A stretch of 34,168 nucleotides of DNA from an uncultured Bacteroidales bacterium (GTDB lineage: Bacteria; Bacteroidota; Bacteroidia; Bacteroidales; UBA932): the NCBI GenBank assembly GCA_945874155.1, contig CAMCFO010000003.1, positions 72,581-106,748 on the forward strand. The letters run 5' to 3'. A program made the position numbers and the translations under genes. This document shows positions 27,225-34,168 of the stretch, in pieces; positions within the stretch are counted from its first letter, which is position 1, and every line of letters starts with the position of its first letter. The notes beneath the pieces are model-generated. The model saw nothing but the letters and a program-made list of their open reading frames with translations. It searched no databases and was not told the DNA's origin.

Positions 27225-27251
27225 GGGGTCCCCGAGCCTAAAGGGAGCCCC
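27225..27251 (+). other. Intercistronic hairpin between the barrel gene and potA
   Basis: GGGGTCCC (27225-27232) pairs with GGGAGCCCC (27243-27251), 8 bp with one bulge and a 10-nt loop. No T tract follows, so it is more likely an mRNA stabiliser or processing site than a terminator. It may set different levels for the barrel and the ABC transporter. Confidence 0.5.
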
Positions 27252-27265
27252 ATCAATAAATTGAA

Positions 27266-28669
27266 ATGGCAAACGACATCATTATAGACATTGAACATAT
27301 CTCCAAGTCTTTCGACGGAGTACAGGTTCTCAAAGATATCAATCTCAAGATTCGGGAAGGCGAATTCGTGACTCTGCTCGGCCCTTCAGGCTGCGGCAAG
27401 ACGACAATGCTGAGAATGCTTGCAGGCTTCGCCAAACCGGATGAGGGACAAATACTTATGGAAGGCAAGGATATTACCGACGTGCCTCCTTACCGCCGTC
27501 CTCTGAACACCGTGTTCCAGAAATACGCCCTCTTTCCGCACCTGGATGTGTACGACAACATAGCCTTCGGCCTAAAGTTGCAGAAAGTGCCTTCGGACGA
27601 AATCGACCGCCGTGTGCGCAAGGCCCTGAAAATGGTGACTATGACCGACTATGAGGAGAGGGATGTGGATTCCCTTTCCGGAGGTCAGCAGCAGAGGGTG
27701 GCTATCGCGAGGGCTATTGTGAACCAGCCTAAGGTGCTCCTGCTCGACGAACCGCTGGCGGCTCTGGACCTGAAGATGCGCAAGGATATGCAGATGGAAC
27801 TCAAGGAGATGCACCGTGAACTCGGAATCACCTTCATCTACGTAACCCACGATCAGGAGGAGGCCCTTACTCTCTCCGACACCATAGTCGTTATGAATGA
27901 GGGAGTTATTCAGCAAATCGGTACCCCTGAGGATATCTACAACGAGCCTGCAAACTCTTTCGTTGCAGACTTCATTGGCGAGAGCAACATTCTCAACGGC
28001 ATCATACCTTCCGACAATCACGTGCAGTTCATCTACCACGACTTCGAGTGTGTGGACAAGGGTTTTGCGCCTGATGAGCACGTGGACGTGGTGGTGCGTC
28101 CGGAGGATATTTACATTTTCTCCAACAATCTCGACAAGGCCCAGTTTACCGGCACCGTGCAGTCCTGCATATTCAAGGGCGTCCACAATGAGATGATAGT
28201 GCTCACCAAGGAGGGCTATGAGATTATGGTTCAGGACTATAATGCCTTTGCCCCGGGCACTGAGGTGGGTATGCTCATACGTCCGGACGACATTCACGTA
28301 ATGCACAAGGAATGTCTCTGCAACAGTTTCGAAGCCGAATATGTTTCCGACCATAAGCTCCGTTTCCTGGACGCCGAATGGGAAGTTGCAGGGAATGATG
28401 AAGCCATAGCCTCGCTCTCCCACGGGGACAAGGTCAAGATTGAGGTGAATTTTGCCGATGTGGACCTTATGGACCAGCAGGAAGACGGCAACATCAGCGG
28501 ACACATATCCTTTATATTATATAAGGGCAACCACTATTTCCTTACGGTCAAGACTGACGGCGGGGAAAAGATCTATGTGCAGACAGACGATGTCTGGGAC
28601 AAGAGTGACCTGGTGGGCGTGAGCATCAAGCCCGAGAGCATAAGAATACTCAAAACAGAGCAGAAATGA
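27266..28669 (+). CDS. potA: Spermidine/putrescine ABC transporter ATP-binding protein
   Basis: This 467-residue ATPase of the inner-membrane importer has Walker [10 protein letters not shown] (39-47), signature LSGGQQQR (137-144), Walker B ending D161-E162 and switch H195. It is about 90 residues longer than E. coli PotA (378). The extra length lies in the C-terminal regulatory part, where the phrase (V/I)(R/K)P(E/D)(D/S)I occurs three times ([27 protein letters not shown]). This indicates a doubled TOBE-type domain. The assignment to polyamines rests on the potA-B-C-D gene order and on PotD; related importers use other cations. The ATG at 27266 gives the standard N-terminus. Its stop overlaps the potB start (ATGA). 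Confidence 0.9.
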   Translation: MANDIIIDIEHISKSFDGVQVLKDINLKIREGEFVTLLGPSGCGKTTMLRMLAGFAKPDEGQILMEGKDITDVPPYRRPLNTVFQKYALFPHLDVYDNIAFGLKLQKVPSDEIDRRVRKALKMVTMTDYEERDVDSLSGGQQQRVAIARAIVNQPKVLLLDEPLAALDLKMRKDMQMELKEMHRELGITFIYVTHDQEEALTLSDTIVVMNEGVIQQIGTPEDIYNEPANSFVADFIGESNILNGIIPSDNHVQFIYHDFECVDKGFAPDEHVDVVVRPEDIYIFSNNLDKAQFTGTVQSCIFKGVHNEMIVLTKEGYEIMVQDYNAFAPGTEVGMLIRPDDIHVMHKECLCNSFEAEYVSDHKLRFLDAEWEVAGNDEAIASLSHGDKVKIEVNFADVDLMDQQEDGNISGHISFILYKGNHYFLTVKTDGGEKIYVQTDDVWDKSDLVGVSIKPESIRILKTEQK

Positions 28670-29448
28670 GGACATTCAAAAGATCATACTGGTCAGTCCC
28701 ATATCTGATCTTTATGCTTATGTTCGTGGTGATGCCGCTGGTGATGATAGCCATCTATTCCTTCACCGATGCATCAGGCTCCTTCACCCTTGCGAACTTC
28801 AAGCGCTTCTTTACCACTCCGGAGGACTTGCATACCTTTGCGTATTCCATTGAAGTGGCGTTGATTACGACTGTGCTCTGCCTGCTGTTGGGCTATCCGG
28901 CGGCGTGGATACTGAGCAATGCGAAACTCAACCGTTCCAAGGTCACCGTGATGCTCTTCATCCTGCCGATGTGGATAAATATGCTCATCCGCACCCTTGC
29001 CACAGTCGCGCTTTTCGACTTCCTGAGGCTGCCTTTGGGGGAGGGAGCACTCATCTTCGGTATGGTTTACAACTTCCTGCCGTTTATGATTTATCCTATC
29101 TACAATACCCTCGAGAAGATGGACAAGTCTTATATCGAGGCTGCGCAGGACCTCGGGGCAAGTCCGGCCAAGGTGTTCACCAAAGTGACCGTGCCCCTGT
29201 CCATACACGGAGTGCTAAGCGGAATCCTGATGGTGTTTATGCCTACGATTTCCACTTTCGCGATTTCCGAACTGCTGACCTTGAACAAGGTGAAACTGCT
29301 CGGAACCACCATCCAGGAGAACATCAACAACGGAATGTGGAACTACGGCTCCACCATTGCGCTGATTATGCTGCTGATAATAGGTGTCACCACTCTCTTC
29401 TCGGACAGCGAGGACAAGAGGGACAATGAATCGGGAGGACTTATATGA
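28666..29448 (+). CDS. potB: Spermidine/putrescine ABC transporter permease
   Basis: This 260-residue inner-membrane permease has about six hydrophobic segments, starting with [21 protein letters not shown]. The cytoplasmic EAA loop that docks on PotA is [23 protein letters not shown] (~160-182). It overlaps potA by 4 nt and potC by 4 nt, which fits coupled translation of the permease pair. The sequence is complete and of normal length for PotB homologues in this phylum. Confidence 0.9.
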   Translation: MRTFKRSYWSVPYLIFMLMFVVMPLVMIAIYSFTDASGSFTLANFKRFFTTPEDLHTFAYSIEVALITTVLCLLLGYPAAWILSNAKLNRSKVTVMLFILPMWINMLIRTLATVALFDFLRLPLGEGALIFGMVYNFLPFMIYPIYNTLEKMDKSYIEAAQDLGASPAKVFTKVTVPLSIHGVLSGILMVFMPTISTFAISELLTLNKVKLLGTTIQENINNGMWNYGSTIALIMLLIIGVTTLFSDSEDKRDNESGGLI

Positions 29449-30236
29449 TGAAGAAATTCTTTGCCCAGGCTTATGTGTGGATACTTCTGATTATCCTCTA
29501 TGCGCCTATACTCATAATCGCAATCTATTCATTCACAGAGGCAAAGGTGCTTGGCAACTGGACCGGGTTCTCGTTCAACCTCTACCGCAACGTCTTCAGC
29601 GGCGGCTTGAACAATTCCCTCGTCAGAGCCATAGAAAACACCCTTTCCATAGGTCTGATTTCCGCATTCCTGTCCACGATTCTGGGTACAATCTCGGCGA
29701 TAGGCATACACAACCTCAGGGGCCGCAAGCGCAAGGTGATGACCTTCCTGAACGACATTCCTATGCTCAATCCGGACATCATCACGGGTATTTCCCTCTT
29801 TGTGCTTTTCGTGGCTCTCGGCATTTCCCAGGGTTATATGACAGTGGTTCTGGCGCACGTGTCCTTCTGCACGCCTTATGTGATTCTGAGCATTATGCCC
29901 AAACTCAGGCAGTTGCCAGCGAACATCTATGAGGCTGCGCTGGACCTCGGAGCTTCCCCTTCCCAGGCTATGCGGAAAGTGATTGTGCCTCAAATCCGTC
30001 CTGGAATGATTTCCGGATTCATCCTCGCATTTACGCTTTCCATAGACGATTTTGCGGTGACCCTCTTCACCAAGGGCAACGGAGGTCTTGAAACCCTTTC
30101 CACCTATATCTATGCCGATGCCCGCAAAGGAGGCCTCACCCCTGAAATCCGTCCTATTATGACGCTGATTTTCATAGCGGTACTCATACTTTTGATAATC
30201 ATCAACTTCAGATCAATAAAATCCACAAAGAAATGA
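29445..30236 (+). CDS. potC: Spermidine/putrescine ABC transporter permease
   Basis: This 263-residue second permease subunit has an N-terminal helix WILLIILYAPILIIAIYSF and an EAA loop YEAALDLGASPSQAMRKVIVPQIRPG (~165-190). It forms the channel together with PotB. The last helix ends in a lysine-containing tail, IKSTKK, that overlaps the potD start by 4 nt. Confidence 0.9.
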   Translation: MMKKFFAQAYVWILLIILYAPILIIAIYSFTEAKVLGNWTGFSFNLYRNVFSGGLNNSLVRAIENTLSIGLISAFLSTILGTISAIGIHNLRGRKRKVMTFLNDIPMLNPDIITGISLFVLFVALGISQGYMTVVLAHVSFCTPYVILSIMPKLRQLPANIYEAALDLGASPSQAMRKVIVPQIRPGMISGFILAFTLSIDDFAVTLFTKGNGGLETLSTYIYADARKGGLTPEIRPIMTLIFIAVLILLIIINFRSIKSTKK

Positions 30237-31528
30237 AAAAATTCTTTTCCCTCATTGCGGGACTTCTTTTCGGTGCGGCACTTCTGAGCTCTGCCGCTGA
30301 CAGAGAGCACACTCTCAAAATCTACAACTGGGCAGACTATATCGATGAGGACCTACTCGAAGAATTCAAGACCTGGTACAAGGAACAGACAGGCGAAGAG
30401 GTGGAAATCATCTACCAGCTTTTCGATGTGAACGAGATAATGCTTTCCAAGATTGAACTCGGCCACGAGGATTTCGACATTGTCTGTCCTTCCGACTATA
30501 TAATAGAGCGTATGCTCCGTCAGGACCTGCTTCTTCCCATAGACAGGAATTTCGGCGACACTCCCGACTACACCGTGAATGTTGCCCCTTATATCATTCA
30601 GAAATTCAATGAAATAGAAGGCTCCGGCAAGAATGCCAACGACTATGCTGTGGGCTATATGTGGGGAACCACCGGCATACTTTACAACCCCAAATATGTG
30701 ACCCGTGAGGAGGCTTTGAGCTGGGACTGCCTCAAAAATCCCAAGTTCAAGGGCAGGATTTTCATCAAGGATGCTTTCAGGGATGTCTATACTTCCTTGA
30801 ACGTTGCTCTGCACCGCGAGCAGATTGCCTCTGGGGAAATGACCATAGAACAGGTCACATTTGATGCTTCTGACGAGTCAATTGCAGCAGTGGAGGCTTT
30901 CCTGAACGAGGTGAAGGACAATGTGCTCGGCTGGGAGGCGGACTTCGGAAAGGAGGAAATGACCAAAGAGAAGGGGTGGATAAACCTGAGTTGGAGCGGT
31001 GATGCTGCCTGGGCTATGGATGAGGCTGAGGATGTGGGAGTTTCCCTCGACTATGCCGTGCCTGTGGAGGGAAGTACAGTCTGGTTCGACGGCTGGGTGA
31101 TCCCGAAATACGCCAAGAATGTCAAGGCTGCGCGTTATTTCATCAACTATATGTGTATGCCTGAGAATGCCATCAGAAATATGGATACCATAGGTTATGT
31201 GAGCGCAATCGGTGGAGACACAATACTTGAAGCTGTGGAGGATACTGCATCTTTCGAGCCCATTGATGCCCGCTATTTCTTCGGCGAGGATGCTTCGGCG
31301 GTTTGCGTAAATCCGGTGTTCTATCCGTCGGCTGAGGTGATGGCCAGATTGGGTATGATGCACGACAACGGCGACCGCACGGAAGAACTGCTCAAGATGT
31401 GGTCAAGGGTGAAGGGCGACAATGCCGGCTATTTTACCTATATCTGCATCGGTGTCGCTGTTCTGGCTCTGATTGCCTTCCTCATTTTCAACTCGTTAAA
31501 AAAGAAGGGTAAGAAGCACAGACGCTGA
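30233..31528 (+). CDS. potD: Spermidine/putrescine-binding protein with C-terminal membrane anchor
   Basis: This 431-residue protein has a signal peptide (MKKFFSLIAGLLFGAALLSSA) and a PotD/PotF-type ligand-binding fold. Marks are LKIYNWADYIDEDLLEEF, YDIVCPSDY-like (FDIVCPSDYIIERM), YMWGTTGILYN, LSWSGDAAWAM and WFDGWVIPKYAKN. The tryptophans and acidic residues are those that usually hold the amines. Unlike E. coli PotD (about 350 residues, soluble), it ends in a hydrophobic helix at ~402-420 (YICIGVAVLALIAFLIFNSL) and a basic tail KKKGKKHRR. If the signal peptide is cleaved, the protein would stay tethered to the inner membrane by this helix, facing the periplasm. Polyamine specificity is inferred from the family. 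Its TGA overlaps an ATG of a tiny downstream ORF. Confidence 0.9.
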   Translation: MKKFFSLIAGLLFGAALLSSAADREHTLKIYNWADYIDEDLLEEFKTWYKEQTGEEVEIIYQLFDVNEIMLSKIELGHEDFDIVCPSDYIIERMLRQDLLLPIDRNFGDTPDYTVNVAPYIIQKFNEIEGSGKNANDYAVGYMWGTTGILYNPKYVTREEALSWDCLKNPKFKGRIFIKDAFRDVYTSLNVALHREQIASGEMTIEQVTFDASDESIAAVEAFLNEVKDNVLGWEADFGKEEMTKEKGWINLSWSGDAAWAMDEAEDVGVSLDYAVPVEGSTVWFDGWVIPKYAKNVKAARYFINYMCMPENAIRNMDTIGYVSAIGGDTILEAVEDTASFEPIDARYFFGEDASAVCVNPVFYPSAEVMARLGMMHDNGDRTEELLKMWSRVKGDNAGYFTYICIGVAVLALIAFLIFNSLKKKGKKHRR

Positions 31529-31656
31529 TGAAAAAATTCACGTTCTGGCTCAATAATGTGACCTCTCCAGACGGTACTTGTATGGCAGTCGAGATGGCAT
31601 CCGTCTTCAATTTTTGTCCGGATACCCTTCTGGCAGGGTTCAAGTTGTGGATGTAG
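31528..31656 (+). CDS. Small 42-residue ORF coupled to potD, doubtful
   Basis: The potD stop is followed in TGATG form by an ATG (31528-31530). It opens a 42-codon frame: MKKFTFWLNNVTSPDG, then a stretch with three cysteines or methionines, ending FKLWM and TAG. It has no recognisable domain, and no membrane helix or lipobox. It may be a real micropeptide, or the front end of a former operon gene cut by the rearranged sequence that follows. I favour a remnant. Confidence 0.25.
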   Translation: MKKFTFWLNNVTSPDGTCMAVEMASVFNFCPDTLLAGFKLWM

Positions 31657-31846
31657 GTCCATCGTCGGCCACGCCTGCAATCCCCTTGTTAAATTTTTGT
31701 TAACAGGTCCAAAAAACCCAGAATAATGTTTGAATATCAATATTAAATGCCGACCTTTGCGCCCGGAATTAGTAGAAAGTAATCACGGATAAATATGAGT
31801 TTATTCAATCAGTAAAGTAATGCCCTGAATACCTGCAACTTGATGT

Positions 31847-31855
31847 GGGGGGGGG
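31847..31855. repeat. Homopolymer of nine G
   Basis: The run GGGGGGGGG lies between TGATGT and TATTATTATG. Such tracts slip easily during replication or sequencing. No ORF that it could switch was identified on either strand. Confidence 0.85.
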
Positions 31856-31921
31856 TATTATTATGCCGTCCTGAATGACTCCGATGAGTTTGCTGCGATA
31901 ACCGCAGACAGCTTCAGTATA

Positions 31922-31955
31922 GGGTGCTGACACCAAAAGTGTCAGTGCCCTTTTT
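31922..31955 (+). terminator. Strong intrinsic terminator
   Basis: GGGTGCTGACAC (31922-31933) pairs over 12 bp, two of them G-U, with 31939-31950 around CAAAA. TTTTT (31951-31955) follows directly. This is the first convincing terminator downstream of potD, about 400 nt away, so the pot transcript may run to here unless it ends earlier. Confidence 0.7.
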
Positions 31956-32132
31956 CCGTATGTGCAGATGAGCAAGACAAACCGCCGGTCCCGGTCCATT
32001 CCCAGTGGCGCACCCGGGCCGGACAAAAAGATAACAACGGACAACATAATCAATTTTGATAGGTAAGACGAGGGGGTACGCCGATGTGAATCGACGAGTG
32101 AGTCCGAAAAGCCCCCTTTATATTGCGAATAA

Positions 32133-32593
32133 CCTTATCCGCTCAACAGCAGCCATATGGGCAGTCTCTCCAGACCCTCATCCTGGTATTACAGCCCGAA
32201 CATAGACCAGTCATATCAGGCTGCCCTCACAAGCGGCACTTATACCGGAAGTACTTATCGTCGCGGTCATATGTGCCCGAACGGTTCGCGCAACGGCGAC
32301 GAGACGATGCAGAAGCAGACCTTTTACGTGACCAACCAGGTGCCATCCCGAACTATTTCTACAAGCTCGTCCTGAGGGTGAAATACAGCGGCAGCACCGT
32401 CAGCGATGCCCGGGCAATAGGCTTCTGGATGGAACACAAGGCCTACACCGGAGACTCCTACGTGAACTACACTGTTTCAGTGGACCAAATTGAGCAGTGG
32501 ACCGGCTTCGACTTCTTCGTGAACCTCCCCGACCAGATTGAATCTTCCGCCGAATCCGGCACCCTATCCTGGTCTGCGTTCACTTCGTGGTAA
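32133..32593 (+). pseudogene. DNA/RNA non-specific (NUC family) endonuclease remnant
   Basis: From 32133 one frame reads YPLNSSHMGSL, WYYSPNIDQSYQAAL, then the NUC active-site signature YRRGHMCPNGSRNGD and TFYVTNQVP. Near 32341 the homology moves to another frame with IPNYFYKLVLRVKYSG, ARAIGFWMEH and DFFVNLPDQIESS, ending at 32593. Family members have about 60-80 residues between VTNxVPQ and the IPxYFYK strand, including the NxxxW.xLE metal-binding helix; here they are deleted. The start and signal sequence are also missing, because a TAA stands at 32130. The catalytic histidine is present but the metal-binding asparagine is gone, so the gene is dead. The damage resembles the core deletion in the left PD-(D/E)XK gene. 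Confidence 0.85.
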
Positions 32594-32620
32594 CATGCCA
32601 TCAGCTGGCCATCCAAAACC

Positions 32621-32749
32621 CATAAAAACAAGTTTGACAGCAACTCCCAACCAGTTGCTGTCAAACTTATCATAATAGTTCAAAAATCTGGACACTCGGC
32701 CGGAGCCGTATGTGACATATTCCTAAAATTATTGTACCCTATTGCTCAG
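32621..32749 (-). repeat. 129-bp downstream repeat, right copy
   Basis: This is the second copy of the 104-232 repeat, in the same orientation and of the same length, with about 7 differences. It again lies on the 3' side of a PD-(D/E)XK gene. Here it is separated from the stop codon by the palindromic element at 32751-32917. Confidence 0.9.
32630..32668 (-). terminator. Perfect 15-bp stem-loop, right copy
   Basis: The stem at 32630-32644 pairs with 32654-32668 around TCCCAACCA. It is identical in both arms to the left copy and differs only in the loop. The minus-strand stem is followed by GTTTTTATG. Confidence 0.75.
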
Positions 32750-32750
32750 G

Positions 32751-32917
32751 TTAAGTAATCCTCAAAAAATAACCTGCATCATCTTTGAAAATCTTTTCGG
32801 TCCATATTTCCTCCCTCATCAGTCACATAGCTACGGCTATGCTCCTTCTTCGGGTGAAAATCTGACCTCGAAAATCTAATTCAAATCTGACGCAACTTAT
32901 TATTTTCGTATTACTAA
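32751..32917. mobile_element. 167-bp imperfect palindromic element (MITE/REP-like)
   Basis: The two ends are inverted repeats: TTAAGTAAT at 32751-32759 and ATTACTAA at 32910-32917. The arms remain complementary, with gaps, down to the centre CATAGC-TACG-GCTATG (32826-32841). The element's midpoint and the centre of that core coincide within 1 bp. Examples of arm matches are CTTTGAAAATC against GATTTTC and CCTGCATCATCTTTG against CAAATCTGACGCAAC. The paralogous locus at 233 lacks it; there the 129-bp repeat almost touches the stop codon. Its right end provides the TAG stop of the nuclease gene. It codes for nothing. Confidence 0.75.
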
Positions 32918-33900
32918 AGCGCCTGCACCGCCTCAAATGACAAGCCGGTGTACTTGGCGATTAAATCTATAGACAAGCCATCCGCCAGCATTTTTCTTGC
33001 AGTTTCAAAAGCTTTTAGTTTTACTCCCTCTTCACGTCCCTCTTCACGTCCCTCCTCACGTCCTTCTTCGCGTCCTTCCATACGTCCTTCCTCTCGTCCT
33101 TCTTCTCGTCCGCGTTTAAGCCCTTCTTCAAGCCCTTCATCGCGAGCGCAGTCAAGTCCCCATTCGTAATCCAGTTCAGTTTTCATATCCAGTAAGTAAG
33201 TTTCGTATTTTTCATCGGAGAAACCGGCGATGCGACAAGCCTCACCCACTCTTTCCATAAACGGGTCGTCTTTTATCTCTTGCGGCAGAGTCTCATACGT
33301 GTCTCCGTACTTGAACCAATAAAGCAGCAAGTCCCGTCTGGTCTTGCACTCCTCCAGCTTGAGATTGAAGCGTCCCAACTGTGCGAAGATACAAATAATT
33401 GTCGTTGGAGCAAAAATTTTCGAGGTTTCCTCCTGCATCATATACCTGGTGATGACTTTGTCGGGTTTCTTTCCGTCATTTTTCTCGAAAGACAATTCCC
33501 CAGCCAGAAAACTGATGACATAGACAGGCTTGAGGAGTTTGTACTTGTCGCCTTTCGAGAGTTTGCGGTGATAATACCCGGCAGCATAGTAAAAACACCT
33601 CTGAAAGAAATATGCGTCTTTCTTCCTTTGGATTTCAATGTCGATGGTTCTTCCGTCATCAGTGAGACAAACAAGGTCAAGCACAGTCTTCTTGCTGTTG
33701 ACAGTATCCAGCCCCTGTTCCCTGTCGAGGTACTGCACAATATCCGCGATGCGGTCGTGCGGAGGCAAGACTTCATTTAGGAGTCCGATGAGCAGCGGTT
33801 TATAGACTTGGTCAGCCATAACTGCCTTAAACCCGGCATCGTCGAGCAATGAGGCGAAAGTGCGGGTTTCAATTGGTAGGTTTGTGTTCAATGTTTCCAT
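32914..33900 (-). CDS. PD-(D/E)XK nuclease family transposase (PDDEXK_2 / Rpn-like), intact
   Basis: This 328-residue protein has the PD-(D/E)XK core at ~20-160: D75 in TVLDLVCLTDDG, then D87-I-E89-I-Q91 in TIDIEIQRKKDAYFFQRCFYYAAGYY. A helical middle part (155-250) follows, then seven REEG units (265-292) and a C-terminal helix-turn-helix-like end (AFETARKMLADGLSIDLIAKYTGLSFEAV). Proteins of this family cut DNA and promote recombination in E. coli (Rpn); true transposition is not shown. The ATG at 33900 lies just after a conserved promoter. An in-frame ATG in the repeat (33081) could start a 55-residue C-terminal product. The paralogue at 234-940 has lost residues ~72-152. The stop codon comes from the adjoining palindromic element. 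Confidence 0.9.
   Translation of the reverse strand: METLNTNLPIETRTFASLLDDAGFKAVMADQVYKPLLIGLLNEVLPPHDRIADIVQYLDREQGLDTVNSKKTVLDLVCLTDDGRTIDIEIQRKKDAYFFQRCFYYAAGYYHRKLSKGDKYKLLKPVYVISFLAGELSFEKNDGKKPDKVITRYMMQEETSKIFAPTTIICIFAQLGRFNLKLEECKTRRDLLLYWFKYGDTYETLPQEIKDDPFMERVGEACRIAGFSDEKYETYLLDMKTELDYEWGLDCARDEGLEEGLKRGREEGREEGRMEGREEGREEGREEGREEGVKLKAFETARKMLADGLSIDLIAKYTGLSFEAVQAL
33025..33108 (-). repeat. 12-bp tandem repeats coding REEG, seven units
   Basis: The units code REEG, REEG, RMEG and four further REEG. The left paralogue has five units, with RMEG second. The only methionine lies in the RMEG unit in both copies. Confidence 0.85.
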
Positions 33901-34049
33901 ATTTCAAGAAATTAAAATTGAACTACAAACATATATACAAATATTCCGGAAATGCGCAATTGATAAAAAAGTAATGAAAGTTTTTCTTTTTTATGGTTGA
34001 GTGATAAATTTATTTTGAAGTATGTCACTTTTTTATCAGAAAATTTTGC
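33901..34049 (-). repeat. Upstream part of the right nuclease cassette
   Basis: This AT-rich leader and promoter region is similar to 941-1087. Shared blocks include ACAAACATATATACAAA and TATGTCACTTTTTTAT. Similarity fades at about 34049. The last ~120 bp of the window show no gene. Confidence 0.7.
33926..33959 (-). promoter_or_regulatory. Promoter of the intact nuclease gene
   Basis: TATGTTTG (33926-33933) is preceded, 22 nt upstream, by TTGC (33956-33959), exactly as at the left locus. The start codon is 25 nt downstream of the -7 box. Confidence 0.5.
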
Positions 34050-34168
34050 TGAAAAAATCTTATAAATTCATTACCTCTTCATCGCAGAAACATTATTACT
34101 GCCTATCTTTATTACAATAGTTCGGTAATTTTTATAAAAGTTAAACAGCGGCTCGAAGGCCGTAGAAT

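Larger units (their letters stand above)
31657..32132. other. Gene-poor accessory stretch
   Basis: These roughly 475 bp contain no ORF I would trust on either strand. They hold an AT hairpin (TGTTAA/TTAACA near 31690-31710), a run of nine G (31847-31855), the terminator at 31922-31955 and a G5...C5 closed segment (32072-32116). The sequence differs in texture from the neighbouring operon and runs into a broken nuclease gene, so I read it as eroded mobile or accessory DNA. Confidence 0.5.

Noticed and set aside
31805..32053. Minus-strand 82-codon frame in the gene-poor stretch
   Set aside because: It begins with TTG, contains a proline run made by the G9 tract, crosses a strong terminator and shows no domain.
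32069..32119. Hammerhead-like or other self-cleaving RNA: a G5...C5 closed segment with CGAT-GTGA-ATCG hairpin and CGAAAAG
   Set aside because: The invariant CUGANGA core is not present (CCGATGT instead) and no cleavage-site stem can be placed. It is kept only as an unexplained small fold.

Overview
The window reads as a chromosomal segment of a Bacteroidales (Bacteroidota) bacterium. Several things point there: promoters of the TTTG / TAnnTTTG type, few Shine-Dalgarno sites, a TonB-dependent receptor with an N-terminal carboxypeptidase-like domain next to DUF4876 and DUF6850-type proteins, a GH97 glycosidase, a Bacteroidetes-style aconitase / isocitrate dehydrogenase / citrate synthase cluster, and PD-(D/E)XK 'transposase' genes ending in REEG repeats. 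I cannot name a genus. No rRNA, tRNA or CRISPR array was seen.

Layout. (a) 1-1660 is a gene graveyard: a PD-(D/E)XK nuclease gene that lost its catalytic core, then the C-terminal stub of a Fic-family gene. (b) 1673-8592 (minus) is an envelope block: TonB-dependent receptor, DUF4876 lipoprotein and DUF6850-like outer-membrane barrel with almost no spacing, followed by a CoA-transferase. (c) 8694-13340 holds a GH97 glycosidase of the retaining type, a free-standing alanine racemase, a divergent DJ-1/PfpI protein and a membrane zinc peptidase. (d) 13358-18420 (minus) is a likely operon of a short LysR-type HTH protein, an M16 peptidase and a Uup-like ABC-F ATPase. (e) 18553-24285 (plus) is manC followed by aconitase, isocitrate dehydrogenase and citrate synthase, the oxidative arm from citrate to 2-oxoglutarate. 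(f) 24555-25745 (minus) is an ATP-grasp enzyme of unknown substrate. (g) 25849-31528 (plus) is a polyamine-type uptake operon: promoter, a folded-looking leader of about 145 nt, an outer-membrane barrel, then potA-potB-potC-potD overlapping by 4 nt each. (h) 31529-34168 is again accessory: a tiny ORF, a gene-poor stretch with a G9 tract, a NUC-type endonuclease remnant and an intact PD-(D/E)XK nuclease gene.

The two PD-(D/E)XK loci are paralogous cassettes in the same orientation at the two ends of the window. They share promoter, coding sequence, REEG repeats and a 129-bp downstream repeat with a perfect 15-bp terminator stem. The right copy alone carries a 167-bp, exactly centred palindromic element that supplies its stop codon.

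Points most worth a second look: that palindrome and the paired cassettes, with a possible internally translated C-terminal protein; the structured leader before the porin-pot operon; the NAD-type cofactor residues in an otherwise E. coli-like isocitrate dehydrogenase; the substrate-binding protein PotD with a C-terminal membrane anchor; and a nearly leaderless HTH gene with a textbook promoter.
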